From DASSBQ01 sp040981125 (lineage in GTDB: Bacteria > Nitrospirota > Nitrospiria > Nitrospirales > Nitrospiraceae): 64,000 nucleotides of DNA. A model generated the notes under the pieces. The model was not told the DNA's origin. It made no database searches and was given only the letters and a program-made list of their open reading frames with translations. Shown here one piece after another: positions 26,055-33,854 of this stretch. The DNA lies in contig JANRMQ010000017.1 of assembly GCA_040981125.1 (NCBI GenBank), positions 10,984-74,983 on the forward strand. Direction: 5' to 3'. Positions within the stretch are counted from its first letter, which is position 1. Every line of letters begins with the position of its first letter. The position numbers were made by a program, and so were the translations under genes.

Positions 26055-27197
26055 ATGAAAGGCTGGGTATATGTCATCAGTAACAAAGCGATGCACGGCT
26101 TGGTAAAAATAGGGTTTTCGTCCAATGATCCTGACCTCCGAGCAGATGACCTCAACCATACTGGTTCTCCCCATCCCTATGCAGTTGACTATGACATGTT
26201 GATTGAGGAACCAAGACAAGTAGAACAGAAAGCTCACAGGATTCTTTCCGCCAAGCGGGAGGGCAAGGAATGGTTTCGCTGCACTGTTGAAGAGGCCATA
26301 GCAGCCATAAAGGAAGCATCTGAAGGAAGGGAAATCACTGAATCATATAAGCGCGCGGAAAGGGAAAGAGCGGAAGCTCTGCATAAGCAATCGATTCGAG
26401 ACCGCGATTTGAAGCGAAGGCAGGCGGCTGCGCAACACGAACTGGAAGTACGTCTTCAACAAGAAGAGGCCAAAATACATAAGACTTTTGAAGAAAGGAT
26501 TGCGGCTTCTTGTCCGCCACGCCCATTCTGGCATTATTGGCTTGGTGGCGGGATCCTGGTATTCATTCTCTTCGCCGTAATCTTCTTCAAAAAAATGTCT
26601 GATAGTGCTGCGCTCGTGTCTTCCGCTTTCTGGGGTGCCCTCGTAGGGTGGGGGCTACAAGAATATTTTGAGGGCAAGCGTAAACAGTCACCTACTTACC
26701 GTGCACTTGAACAGGAACGAGACAGACAAATAGCACTTAGTCGGTCCGGACACGAAGTACATCAGGAAACCTCAAAGCCTGCGCCGATTGCCTCATCAAC
26801 GCCACTGCGTGACCGTGCAGAACCGGCCCGACCTTCTAATTACCAGGCATCCACGTGGGGCAATCCCTCAGCACTTGTACAACGAGGATTAGACTTTATG
26901 AATGGCACAGGGCTTCAACACAATGATGGCAATGCTGTGGATTGTTTTCGTGCTGCGGCAAAACAGGGGAGTGCCGAAGGGCAGTATTATTTGGGATGGA
27001 TGTACAAGTTGGGACGCGGCATGTCACCGGATATACTGAAAGCCTATATGTGGGTCAGTCTTGCTCTTTGGCATGGTGAGCCCAGAGCAGCCCAGCTGTG
27101 CAGTGAATTAGCGTCGCAGCTGACTCCCTCGCAACTATCGAGGGCACAAGCGATGGCGCGGACATGCCAGGCTTCTAAATACGAGCATTGTGATTGA
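26055..27197 (+). CDS. GIY-YIG-like (T5orf172-type) domain fused to a membrane segment and Sel1 repeats
   Basis: The 380-residue product has an N-terminal domain (1-90) opening GWVYVISNKAMHGLVKIGFS, with an Arg in DLRADDLNHTG, and EEPRQVEQKAHRILSAKREG supplying the Glu. This matches the T5orf172/Mug113 branch of the GIY-YIG nuclease fold. A charged coiled coil (about 95-150) leads to one or two membrane segments (HYWLGGGILVFILFAVIFF and a second near 205). After a polar linker, the C-terminus has Sel1-like repeats (AVDCFRAAAKQGSAEGQYYL, GWMYKLGRG). I do not know this architecture as a described system. It starts 17 bases after the Arc-like gene. Confidence 0.75.
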   Translation: MKGWVYVISNKAMHGLVKIGFSSNDPDLRADDLNHTGSPHPYAVDYDMLIEEPRQVEQKAHRILSAKREGKEWFRCTVEEAIAAIKEASEGREITESYKRAERERAEALHKQSIRDRDLKRRQAAAQHELEVRLQQEEAKIHKTFEERIAASCPPRPFWHYWLGGGILVFILFAVIFFKKMSDSAALVSSAFWGALVGWGLQEYFEGKRKQSPTYRALEQERDRQIALSRSGHEVHQETSKPAPIASSTPLRDRAEPARPSNYQASTWGNPSALVQRGLDFMNGTGLQHNDGNAVDCFRAAAKQGSAEGQYYLGWMYKLGRGMSPDILKAYMWVSLALWHGEPRAAQLCSELASQLTPSQLSRAQAMARTCQASKYEHCD

Positions 27198-27327
27198 ACA
27201 AGAAAGAATTGTGTTGGTCGCTCCGTGGGAAAAAGACACCACGGTAGGCAAGTCCTTTGGTCACCCCATTGAAAAAGCAGGATGGCACTGCTTTGGGGCG
27301 TGAGTCACGACGGTGTGAAGGTGTGAG

Positions 27328-27921
27328 ATGCTGATATTCACTGTCTATGATGAAACTCTCGAACAGGCGCAAGCGGTAACGCAGATCATCAAAGCCGCTC
27401 TGACTAAGGCCTCTGCGTTTACCTTCATTTCGCCTATCGTTGCCACTTCGGAGGTTAAACAACTCCGAGGGATCTCTCGGTGTCCTGCAATCGCACGGAA
27501 CGGTGTCGTATTGTGGGAGGGAAGTTGCCCCTCCGACGCCCAGGCACTCCAGTGGGTGGAGGAGAACTCCGCTCAGCGCGATCAAGTCGAAGGAGCCCGA
27601 GGCCGGTTCGGCTATGACGAATCCAATCCCATTCCAGCCGATGGCAACTGGTATTGCCGCCGACTTCGCTGCTCAAACGGACATCCCTTTTGGTATCACC
27701 GGTTAGGTTCGTGCGGATCGGGTCCTGATGGACATATCGTTGACCGCCTCCACCTGCTGTGCTTTGGCAGGGAATCGGAGGTCTCGCTATATTTCGACAT
27801 GTACCACAAAGGGCACTCTTCATTGGTGCCAGACGGTCTGTCCTGGGAGGACGCTCCTTCGGGGAGGGGCACGACGTCAGGCCTGGTACTGGATTTTCCG
27901 GAAGGACTTCAGCATGACTGA
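27328..27921 (+). CDS. Hypothetical protein with thioredoxin-fold-like N-terminus
   Basis: The 197-residue product begins MLIFTVYDETLEQAQAVTQI and continues KQLRGISRCPAIARNGVVLW. This strand-helix-strand pattern with a cis-Pro-like segment and a following VLWEG strand resembles thioredoxin-like folds lacking a CxxC pair. The second half (from about residue 105) holds CRRLRCSNGHPFWYHRLGSC and LYFDMYHKG, which I do not recognise; its Cys and His residues might bind a metal. Its stop overlaps the ATG of the next, broken gene, suggesting coupled translation. Confidence 0.6.
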   Translation: MLIFTVYDETLEQAQAVTQIIKAALTKASAFTFISPIVATSEVKQLRGISRCPAIARNGVVLWEGSCPSDAQALQWVEENSAQRDQVEGARGRFGYDESNPIPADGNWYCRRLRCSNGHPFWYHRLGSCGSGPDGHIVDRLHLLCFGRESEVSLYFDMYHKGHSSLVPDGLSWEDAPSGRGTTSGLVLDFPEGLQHD

Positions 27922-28191
27922 CGAGCACAGCCACTTATTCAATTGGAATGATGCCGCGAGTATTTCTTGTGAATTTGCTTTCAAATGCCCAAAGACATGG
28001 GAGCGGCTCACTCCGACAGCAACCCGACGATCCGGCATTGCTTGGAATGCGATCGAGATGTCTATCTTGTCCTTATTGAGGAAGACTTTCGACGACACGG
28101 GGAGACGGGGCACTGTGTGGCTGTCCCAGTCAAAGGAGAAGAAGGTTTCGGTTCGTATGTGGGTAATCTCATGCCTCCCTATGATGCATAG
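27914..28191 (+). pseudogene. Small Cys-rich conserved protein broken by a frameshift
   Basis: The first 30 codons read MTDEHSHLFNWNDAASISCE then FAFKCPKTWERLTPT. Near 28015 coherent coding shifts by one base and continues NPTIRHCLECDRDVYLVLIE and then EDFRRHGETGHCVAV to a stop at 28191. The joined product (CPxxW, RHCxxC, GHC) looks like a known small conserved hypothetical of proteobacteria. Neither frame alone is sensible. Either the gene is dead or one base is missing from the sequence. Confidence 0.65.
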
Positions 28192-28208
28192 AAAATGCGG
28201 GATTAGTT

Positions 28209-28481
28209 TTAGGAGCCGTTCATAAGCGGTGAATAGGATTCTTCTGGAGACACGGACGGTTTGACGAAGCACACGTTGATGGTTTTCTGAATCGGCCCAC
28301 CATCCGGTCCGGTCTGTTCTTGCCGATCGGCATACCAATGGCACGCCTTTCCCAAGAGTGCAAGCGCACTTAGCCGATTTGAAAACTTGATCTTCATTCT
28401 ATAAGCCTTCCCAGAACCGTCCTGAGTTGATAGTTCCGCAAGGAACTTCTGCGGGATGCGGTGCGCCATAGACGGAATCAC
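28209..28481 (-). pseudogene. Phage terminase small-subunit remnant
   Basis: The 90-residue frame contains KAYRMKIKFSNRLSALALLG, then KACHWYADRQEQTGPDGGPI and QKTINVCFVKPS. This resembles the C-terminal third of phage small terminases, where a KLxALxxLGKHLG helix precedes a GPDGGPI tail. The N-terminal DNA-binding and oligomerisation parts are absent, so the gene is a fragment. With the integrase remnant at 25154 it supports a decayed prophage or phage-like element here. Confidence 0.6.
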
Positions 28482-28693
28482 CCGGTGGATGGATCAGCTG
28501 GCATCTGCTCCGAAACAAGATTGCCGGGGCCGCGGCGACGGAGAGTTTCGCTTCGGAAGTCACGGGCCATGCTGTCACCACAGCAGAGAACAGAGTGCAT
28601 ATCGCATGACGGGCATGGCAAGGGACTTGCGTGGTAACGTGATATATAGTACCTTTTGACCTGTCCTAAGGATTCTCCCCGAGACATACCTTT

Positions 28694-29440
28694 ATGTCAT
28701 TAGCCTCGGTGCACCAGACTCAATCCAAGGCGCGAGGCCACGCCCTTCCCCGGTGTATCCATCAAGTACTGTGCGGCCTCTTGTTCCTCAGCTTCATCAC
28801 TGCCTGCAAGAGCTATTCGACCATCGAAACGCCCATTACGGATGGGTATCATTCCAAACTTCCCAGCCCCTATACGCGTGCGGTGGTGTGGGGTACGCGC
28901 CCTGATACCGTGCAGAGCGTGAGCACCTGGTTGCTTAAAAAGGGAATTTTGGTTGTCGATCAGACCAAACTCATGCAGGCGGCAGCCGATCAGAAGGTAT
29001 CGATCAACGGCTATCAGTATCTGGAAACCGATGTGTTGCGCACCGCCAAACTTGTAGGCGCGCGTCTTGTGGTATTTGCCAACGCGGAAGTGGGATCTTG
29101 GAAAGTCGTCGGAATGGATAGTGGGCTTCCACGCAGCATGAAAGTCTATTCCGGGACGATTTCGCTTCGCGCGGTCGATGTCAATACCGGCGAGATTGAA
29201 TGGAGCGGGAAAGCGCAATCCTCTGAACGATTCAACAACTTGGAGGAAGGAATCAGTCAACTGACTTGTCATGCCCTGGCGACAGCGTGGGGTTTACGCA
29301 ATCCAGGCAATACGAGCCCGAATAGCATCTGTCCCACCGGCTCAGGAGTTATGGTTCATGATACTTCGGCCCCTAATGCTCCGTCCCAAACGGCAACGCC
29401 TACTTCCCCCGCCACTCCTTCTGTCCAGAGCAATTACTAA
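28694..29440 (+). CDS. CsgG-like outer-membrane lipoprotein
   Basis: The 248-residue product has a signal peptide ending in lipobox ITAC near residue 38. The mature domain contains SVSTWLLKKGILVVDQTKLM, VLRTAKLVGARLVVFANAEV and ISLRAVDVNTGEIEWSGKAQ. This is the alternating pattern of the CsgG/FlgT/TolB-N-like family, in which small-molecule-sized lipoproteins assemble at the outer membrane. A Pro/Thr/Ser-rich tail ends the protein. It stands alone just outside the accessory stretch. Confidence 0.72.
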   Translation: MSLASVHQTQSKARGHALPRCIHQVLCGLLFLSFITACKSYSTIETPITDGYHSKLPSPYTRAVVWGTRPDTVQSVSTWLLKKGILVVDQTKLMQAAADQKVSINGYQYLETDVLRTAKLVGARLVVFANAEVGSWKVVGMDSGLPRSMKVYSGTISLRAVDVNTGEIEWSGKAQSSERFNNLEEGISQLTCHALATAWGLRNPGNTSPNSICPTGSGVMVHDTSAPNAPSQTATPTSPATPSVQSNY

Positions 29441-29555
29441 AGGCCGACGATCATAGCTTTCTTTCTTCTTCGATCAGCCCATTCATCTTCCCTACCGAAT
29501 CATCACGCAAGGCGATGCGGTCCATTGAAAGCCTTCGCTGGACCGACCCACTGAG

Positions 29556-29625
29556 TTAAGCCGACCTGAATGAAGAACCTCCGCCTTTCCAGGCGCAAAC
29601 TCGCGTGCGATTAAGCCGGCCTGAA
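29556..29625. repeat. Two direct copies of TTAAGCCGRCCTGAA
   Basis: TTAAGCCGACCTGAA at 29556-29570 and TTAAGCCGGCCTGAA at 29611-29625 differ by one base and are 55 bases apart; a partial copy (CTAAGCCGACGAA) follows near 29676. They lie between the CsgG-like gene and the start of the gene at 29707. They may be regulator sites for that gene or a minor repeat. Confidence 0.4.
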
Positions 29626-29706
29626 CAGAATTCATCTTTTGTCGCTTTTCACGAGAGCCAAGCTATACTGAATCGGACTAAGCCGACGAACCGATGAGCC
29701 ATACGT

Positions 29707-30570
29707 ATGGATGTAAGACGTCTTCCGCGGACGACTCTGTTGTTTGCGCTTGCGCTGTATCCCGTCATGGCAACGGCGGATACCGGGAATCACCCCTTTT
29801 GGACAGAGCAGGCCGTCTTTCATTTCGGCAATGATGTATTTTTCACGGGAAGGGCATCTTGCGCTCCGAGCGTCGAGGAGGGACGGCAGCGCGCTTATAC
29901 GGCCGCATTGCAGGAAATCAAAAACTACTCGCATGTCAAAGAGGTCACGGGATTTCTCATCGATACACAGATGGTGTACGAGGAATCCCACCCCGTCGAT
30001 TGTCCGGCCGGCTCGGTAACGGCCTGGCGATTGCTTCGCGCTCCGCGCGTAGCGCTGGAGTCATTAGCCCGACGATCAGGAAACGGTGTTCAAGAAGATA
30101 TGTCGCCGATCGCGGCCCAGAATCGGGCTATCCGAAACATGACTCCTCGCGTCGGAATGCTCCGCGAAGAGATTTGGCAGCGTTATGGTCAACCCCGCTC
30201 GGTATGGATGAATCCCGAAAACGGGGAAGCCCTATGGGAATATTCTCAATTTGGACTCACGTTGGTTTTCGATCATGAGGACACGCTCAAACGGTGGAAA
30301 TTAGCGAGCGGAAAGCGGTACCTCGGCTCGGACGAGTCAGGCGCATCGGCCTTGGATAACCGAAGAGAGGCGGAACTCCATCTTCCGGCAATCGATCTGA
30401 CCGACCGGCTCCGGGAGCTTGAAGAGCGGCAGGACAACAGTTTAAGGCAGCAGGCCAAGTTGTATTGCGCCATCCGATTCCCCGGCCCTCAAGAAACGTT
30501 GGCCCTCCAGAGGGTGCATTGCGAACAACGCGAATACGAACGATTCAAGTTTCCTCAGCGACAGAATTGA
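29707..30570 (+). CDS. Exported protein with LPP20-like and BamE/SmpA-like parts
   Basis: The 287-residue product has a signal peptide (MDVRRLPRTTLLFALALYPV, cleavage near Ala-23/24). The first domain (about 35-110) with GRQRAYTAALQEIKNYSHVK and VYEESHPVDC resembles LPP20/FlgT-N-like folds. The second (about 145-200) reads RVGMLREEIWQRYGQPRSVW and WEYSQFGLTLVF, the GMxxxxVxxxxGxP pattern of BamE/SmpA-type domains. The C-terminus is a helical segment. It likely acts at the outer membrane; the exact role is unknown. A response-regulator gene follows after 76 bases. Confidence 0.75.
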   Translation: MDVRRLPRTTLLFALALYPVMATADTGNHPFWTEQAVFHFGNDVFFTGRASCAPSVEEGRQRAYTAALQEIKNYSHVKEVTGFLIDTQMVYEESHPVDCPAGSVTAWRLLRAPRVALESLARRSGNGVQEDMSPIAAQNRAIRNMTPRVGMLREEIWQRYGQPRSVWMNPENGEALWEYSQFGLTLVFDHEDTLKRWKLASGKRYLGSDESGASALDNRREAELHLPAIDLTDRLRELEERQDNSLRQQAKLYCAIRFPGPQETLALQRVHCEQREYERFKFPQRQN

Positions 30571-30646
30571 CGGCCACGCCACGTAAAAGGCGTCCAATCG
30601 CCACCGCGAGAAGACCGATAAGAGTGAAGACCACCAGGAGGACAGC

Positions 30647-31156
30647 ATGACTGACTCTGGCCGTCCCCTTTCTAAGGCTTCGATGACCGTGCTTCTCATC
30701 GATGATGATCCTTCCACTCTGCTGGTGTGCCGGACGCGGCTTCAACAGCAGGGGTTTACCGTGCTTCAAGCCTCCGGCAGTTCCGAAGCTCTGAAGCTGC
30801 AGGCAGGACATGCCGGTCCCATTCATCTCGTGATCACCGATATCATGTTGCCTCCGCCGGACTTTCAATTGTCTATCGCGAATAATCCTTTTCCTCGTGT
30901 AAACGGTCTCGAACTGGTGGATCGCCTTCTTGAGGCAAAGGCAGGCCTTCGTATCATTTTCATGTCTACAAGCAGCAAGACAGACCTGTTGGCGCGCGGC
31001 ATGATCCGCGAGAACATGCCGTTTATACAGAAACCATTTACCGTCGAGAGTTTCAGCAGGCTCGTCTGTCAAACTCTGGCTGGCCCACCGGCCGCCAAGA
31101 ATACGACAAAGAAGGACGGCTCCGGCGCGGCACAAGAGGTGGACTGGTTCGGATGA
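30647..31156 (+). CDS. Single-domain response regulator with a loop insertion
   Basis: The ATG follows AGGAGG. The 169-residue protein is a stand-alone REC domain: MTVLLIDDDPSTLLVCRTRL provides the acidic pocket, VITDIMLPPPDF the phosphoacceptor Asp, and FIQKPFTVESFSRL the conserved Lys. Between the phosphoacceptor loop and helix 3 there is an insertion of about 15 residues (DFQLSIANNPFPRVNG). The C-terminal 30 residues are polar and carry no output domain. No kinase adjoins it. Confidence 0.88.
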   Translation: MTDSGRPLSKASMTVLLIDDDPSTLLVCRTRLQQQGFTVLQASGSSEALKLQAGHAGPIHLVITDIMLPPPDFQLSIANNPFPRVNGLELVDRLLEAKAGLRIIFMSTSSKTDLLARGMIRENMPFIQKPFTVESFSRLVCQTLAGPPAAKNTTKKDGSGAAQEVDWFG

Positions 31157-31252
31157 CGCGCATTGGGCAGGGGCCGAACGAATTCCTGGATTTCTTGCCG
31201 CCTCGTCACACCCGCGGTAGATTACTCTCTGGCCGCCGTTTCAGGTAACGCC

Positions 31253-32986
31253 ATGGCGCGATCAAAGCCGACTGACCATACCAGAACGAAATCCAAGACC
31301 ACCGCCGTGGACGATATCAACCGCGGTATTGAACAACTGCAGCACCTTATGACCCAGATAGAAGATCTCGGGCGGGAAGGCTTTCCGTATCAGGACGCGG
31401 TGCGCGCCAGGACGGAATTATCGCTGCGCGAGACTATTCGCCGGATATTCGGCGACAAATCAGAGGAATACCAGACTCACAAAAGTCACAAGCTCCGGAC
31501 CGGCCATCGGGCGGAATCCGCGCAAACCACGGCGATGTTAAAGCAGCTCGTGAATGAACTGGAACGCCGGAAGCAGGATTTTCTTGGCATGAAATCCGTA
31601 AACACTGAACCATCGCCGGCGATTCAGAGCCATCCGGGTAAGCCGTTGCTAAAGCCAGTCCCAGCCTCAACTCATGTCTCAACCGCCACCGTACGGATTG
31701 CCCCTCCAACGAAGACCACCTTGCCGTCAACGCAGTCGGATACCTCCATTCCACCGACCACCATTCCTGGTGAATGTTCTCGGTCTGAACTTGAGCCGAT
31801 TCCGTCGGCCGGCGAGACATCTGTCCTTGCCGCATCTCCTGGAATACAGCCTTCCATACCGATAGCTGCCGAATCAGCGACTGCTCCCGCTTCTTCCACA
31901 TCATCCCAAGACGAGAGTCGCGACACAGCGCCGTCTCTTGAAGCGCCGCAGTGGCCGAGCGCACACGACACCGCTGATTCGAGTCCGAGATCACCGAACG
32001 AAACCGACCATCCTTCAGTCTTGCCGGCCATGCCACCTCAGGCTCACGGCGCGACGCTCTCACCGACCGGCTCATCTGCCGGATCATCTGATTCGGCGAC
32101 GTCCGCGGTAGCGGCGCCGATGCCTTTCCCGGCCGAGAAGACACTTTCCGCACCTACTGCGACGGAATCGGTACCGCCTACGCCATGCCCAGCCACTTCA
32201 ATCACGACACTGCTCCAGGCCGTGCCGGATACCGCCGGCACAGATCGGAACTCAATACCCCTCATGCCTGAGTTAGAGCCAATCCTGCCTCCGGCTCCCC
32301 TGCCGGCGGCATCAGAACCGTCCAGCGTCTCTTCTCGTGGTGCCGGCCCGGAGAGTCATGCGCCCGTTTCAGAACCGACCTCTGTGGAAGTGCCGCCCAT
32401 CCCCTCGACATCAGGATCGACGCAGGCCGGCGTAGCGGAAATAGACCAACAGGAGGCCCAAGTGGAAGTCCGTCCAGTTTCACCTTCGCATATCGTCACC
32501 GCCAGCCCGGCGCCCTCTTCCCATCATGACGGCTCTCTCGAAACTCTCCGCAAGATCTGTTGCCGATTTCATTTGGTGGTACGCCAACTGCGTCTGCGAC
32601 GAGACGATCGCCCGACTTTGGAAGTCGAGGATGAGTATGACGTGCAAGACCTTCTGCACGCACTCTTACGCCTGGAATTCGAAGACATCGCGACCGAAGA
32701 CTGGTGTCCCAGATACGCGGCCGGCGCCGGCCGTACAGACTATCTTTTACAGAGTGGGAGTACCGTAATCATTGCCAAGAAGACGAGGACCGGATTGACG
32801 GTCCGAGATCTGACGGACCAAATCAAAATCGATTTCGCTCATTATTCAGGGCATGCCGATTGCCGTACCGTGTTGTGTTTCGTTTATGACCCGGAAGGCC
32901 GAATCGGCAACCCCCGCCGACTTGAATCCGACTTGGCCGTGGCCAGCGACACCCATATGCTTGAAGTAGTCATCGCTCCTAAGTGA
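31253..32986 (+). CDS. Pro/Ser/Thr-rich protein ending in a DpnII/MboI-like nuclease fold with altered active site
   Basis: Starting at ATG 31253 the product is 577 residues; a TTG 90 bases upstream is less likely. Residues 1-110 are helical and charged (DDINRGIEQLQHLMTQIEDL, LSLRETIRRIFGDKSEEYQT). Residues about 110-420 are a low-complexity Pro/Ser/Thr/Ala linker. The C-terminal 150 residues resemble the PD-(D/E)XK fold of DpnII/MboI-type proteins: LRLEFEDIATEDWCPRYAAG, DYLL with Asp-496, then TVIIAKKTR and VLCFVYDPEGRIGNPRRLE. Where relatives have E-x-K this protein has Ile-507, Ala-508, Lys-509, so the catalytic Glu is absent. It probably binds rather than cuts nucleic acid, or is inactive; this is inference. 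Confidence 0.75.
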   Translation: MARSKPTDHTRTKSKTTAVDDINRGIEQLQHLMTQIEDLGREGFPYQDAVRARTELSLRETIRRIFGDKSEEYQTHKSHKLRTGHRAESAQTTAMLKQLVNELERRKQDFLGMKSVNTEPSPAIQSHPGKPLLKPVPASTHVSTATVRIAPPTKTTLPSTQSDTSIPPTTIPGECSRSELEPIPSAGETSVLAASPGIQPSIPIAAESATAPASSTSSQDESRDTAPSLEAPQWPSAHDTADSSPRSPNETDHPSVLPAMPPQAHGATLSPTGSSAGSSDSATSAVAAPMPFPAEKTLSAPTATESVPPTPCPATSITTLLQAVPDTAGTDRNSIPLMPELEPILPPAPLPAASEPSSVSSRGAGPESHAPVSEPTSVEVPPIPSTSGSTQAGVAEIDQQEAQVEVRPVSPSHIVTASPAPSSHHDGSLETLRKICCRFHLVVRQLRLRRDDRPTLEVEDEYDVQDLLHALLRLEFEDIATEDWCPRYAAGAGRTDYLLQSGSTVIIAKKTRTGLTVRDLTDQIKIDFAHYSGHADCRTVLCFVYDPEGRIGNPRRLESDLAVASDTHMLEVVIAPK

Positions 32987-33122
32987 GTTTCCGACGAATG
33001 TTTCGGCAGTGCATCCCGTCACGCCACCCCGCCGGAACACGTTGACATCGCTGGACTGATTCGTTACGGTTGCCGGTATAAAGAGAAGGCACTGATTCTC
33101 TTTTATTGTAAAGGACGTTCGC

Positions 33123-33377
33123 ATGTCCGATCGGGCCTATGTACTCATCAATGTGCTTCCCGGCCAGACCGGTGAAGTCGTCAAAGCCCTGGCAGACATC
33201 AAGGAAATCATACAAATCGACCCTTGCTGGGGGAAACCCGACATTTTCACCATCGTCGAAATTCCCCATCAGGATGCATTGACTCAACTGGTGCTGGCAA
33301 AGATTCACGCCATTCCCGGTGTCGCTCAAACGGATACGCATCTCGTTTACCGGTTGCGGGAAGCCAAAGCAAAATGA
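33123..33377 (+). CDS. Stand-alone Lrp/AsnC ligand-binding domain
   Basis: The 84-residue protein is an isolated AsnC_trans_reg (RAM) domain without the helix-turn-helix: MSDRAYVLINVLPGQTGEVV, then GKPDIFTIVEIPHQDALTQL and the closing IPGVAQTDTHLVYR. Such stand-alone domains form rings and bind amino acids. Its stop overlaps the start of the next gene (ATGA), so the two are translationally coupled. Confidence 0.9.
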   Translation: MSDRAYVLINVLPGQTGEVVKALADIKEIIQIDPCWGKPDIFTIVEIPHQDALTQLVLAKIHAIPGVAQTDTHLVYRLREAKAK

Positions 33378-33820
33378 TCAGATTTCGACATCTCCTCGTC
33401 ACAGTCGGGGTCTTCATGTGGCTGGGCGCCTGCAGCAGCATGCAAACCGTTCCGGACCGTGATGTCATCAGTGCAACGCTGCCGGCTCCGGCGGAAGAAG
33501 TCACACCGGCCTTGGTCGACGTCCTCGCGTCCGAGGGCTATGACGTCGACGCGGAAGACACAGAGACTTTAACCACCGGCTGGCGAGAGGAAATTCGAGG
33601 CCCCTGGGATTGGCTGCTGCGTTGGCGGTTTGGCGTCGGGAAAACTCGCGTAAAAGCCAAGGTCATCTCGGAAGCAAGCGACCGCACGCACATCAGCGTG
33701 CAGGTATTTCACTTCTCGAAAGACGGTATCCTCGACCACTGGGAGGAAGCTGATTCCCCGCTACGCCAAAGCGCGGCCAATCAAGTCCGTCTCCTCAAAA
33801 ACAGGCTGCACATTCTCTGA
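33374..33820 (+). CDS. Small lipoprotein coupled to an AsnC-domain gene
   Basis: The 148-residue product starts at the ATG overlapping the preceding stop. It has a signal peptide with lipobox LGAC near residue 18. The mature domain (TLPAPAEEVTPALVDVLASE, then WLLRWRFGVGKTRVKAKVIS and THISVQVFHFSKDGILD) is alpha/beta and resembles small periplasmic lipoproteins of unknown function. A hairpin terminator follows. Confidence 0.8.
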   Translation: MIRFRHLLVTVGVFMWLGACSSMQTVPDRDVISATLPAPAEEVTPALVDVLASEGYDVDAEDTETLTTGWREEIRGPWDWLLRWRFGVGKTRVKAKVISEASDRTHISVQVFHFSKDGILDHWEEADSPLRQSAANQVRLLKNRLHIL

Positions 33821-33824
33821 CGAG

Positions 33825-33843
33825 GCCGGGAGCTCATCCCGGC
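33825..33843. terminator. Hairpin between convergent genes
   Basis: GCCGGGA (33825-33831) and TCCCGGC (33837-33843) form a perfect 7-base stem with a 5-base loop. It lies between the convergent stops at 33820 and 33855 and can serve both directions, though T-runs are weak. Confidence 0.55.
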
Positions 33844-33854
33844 AGCCTTCTCCG

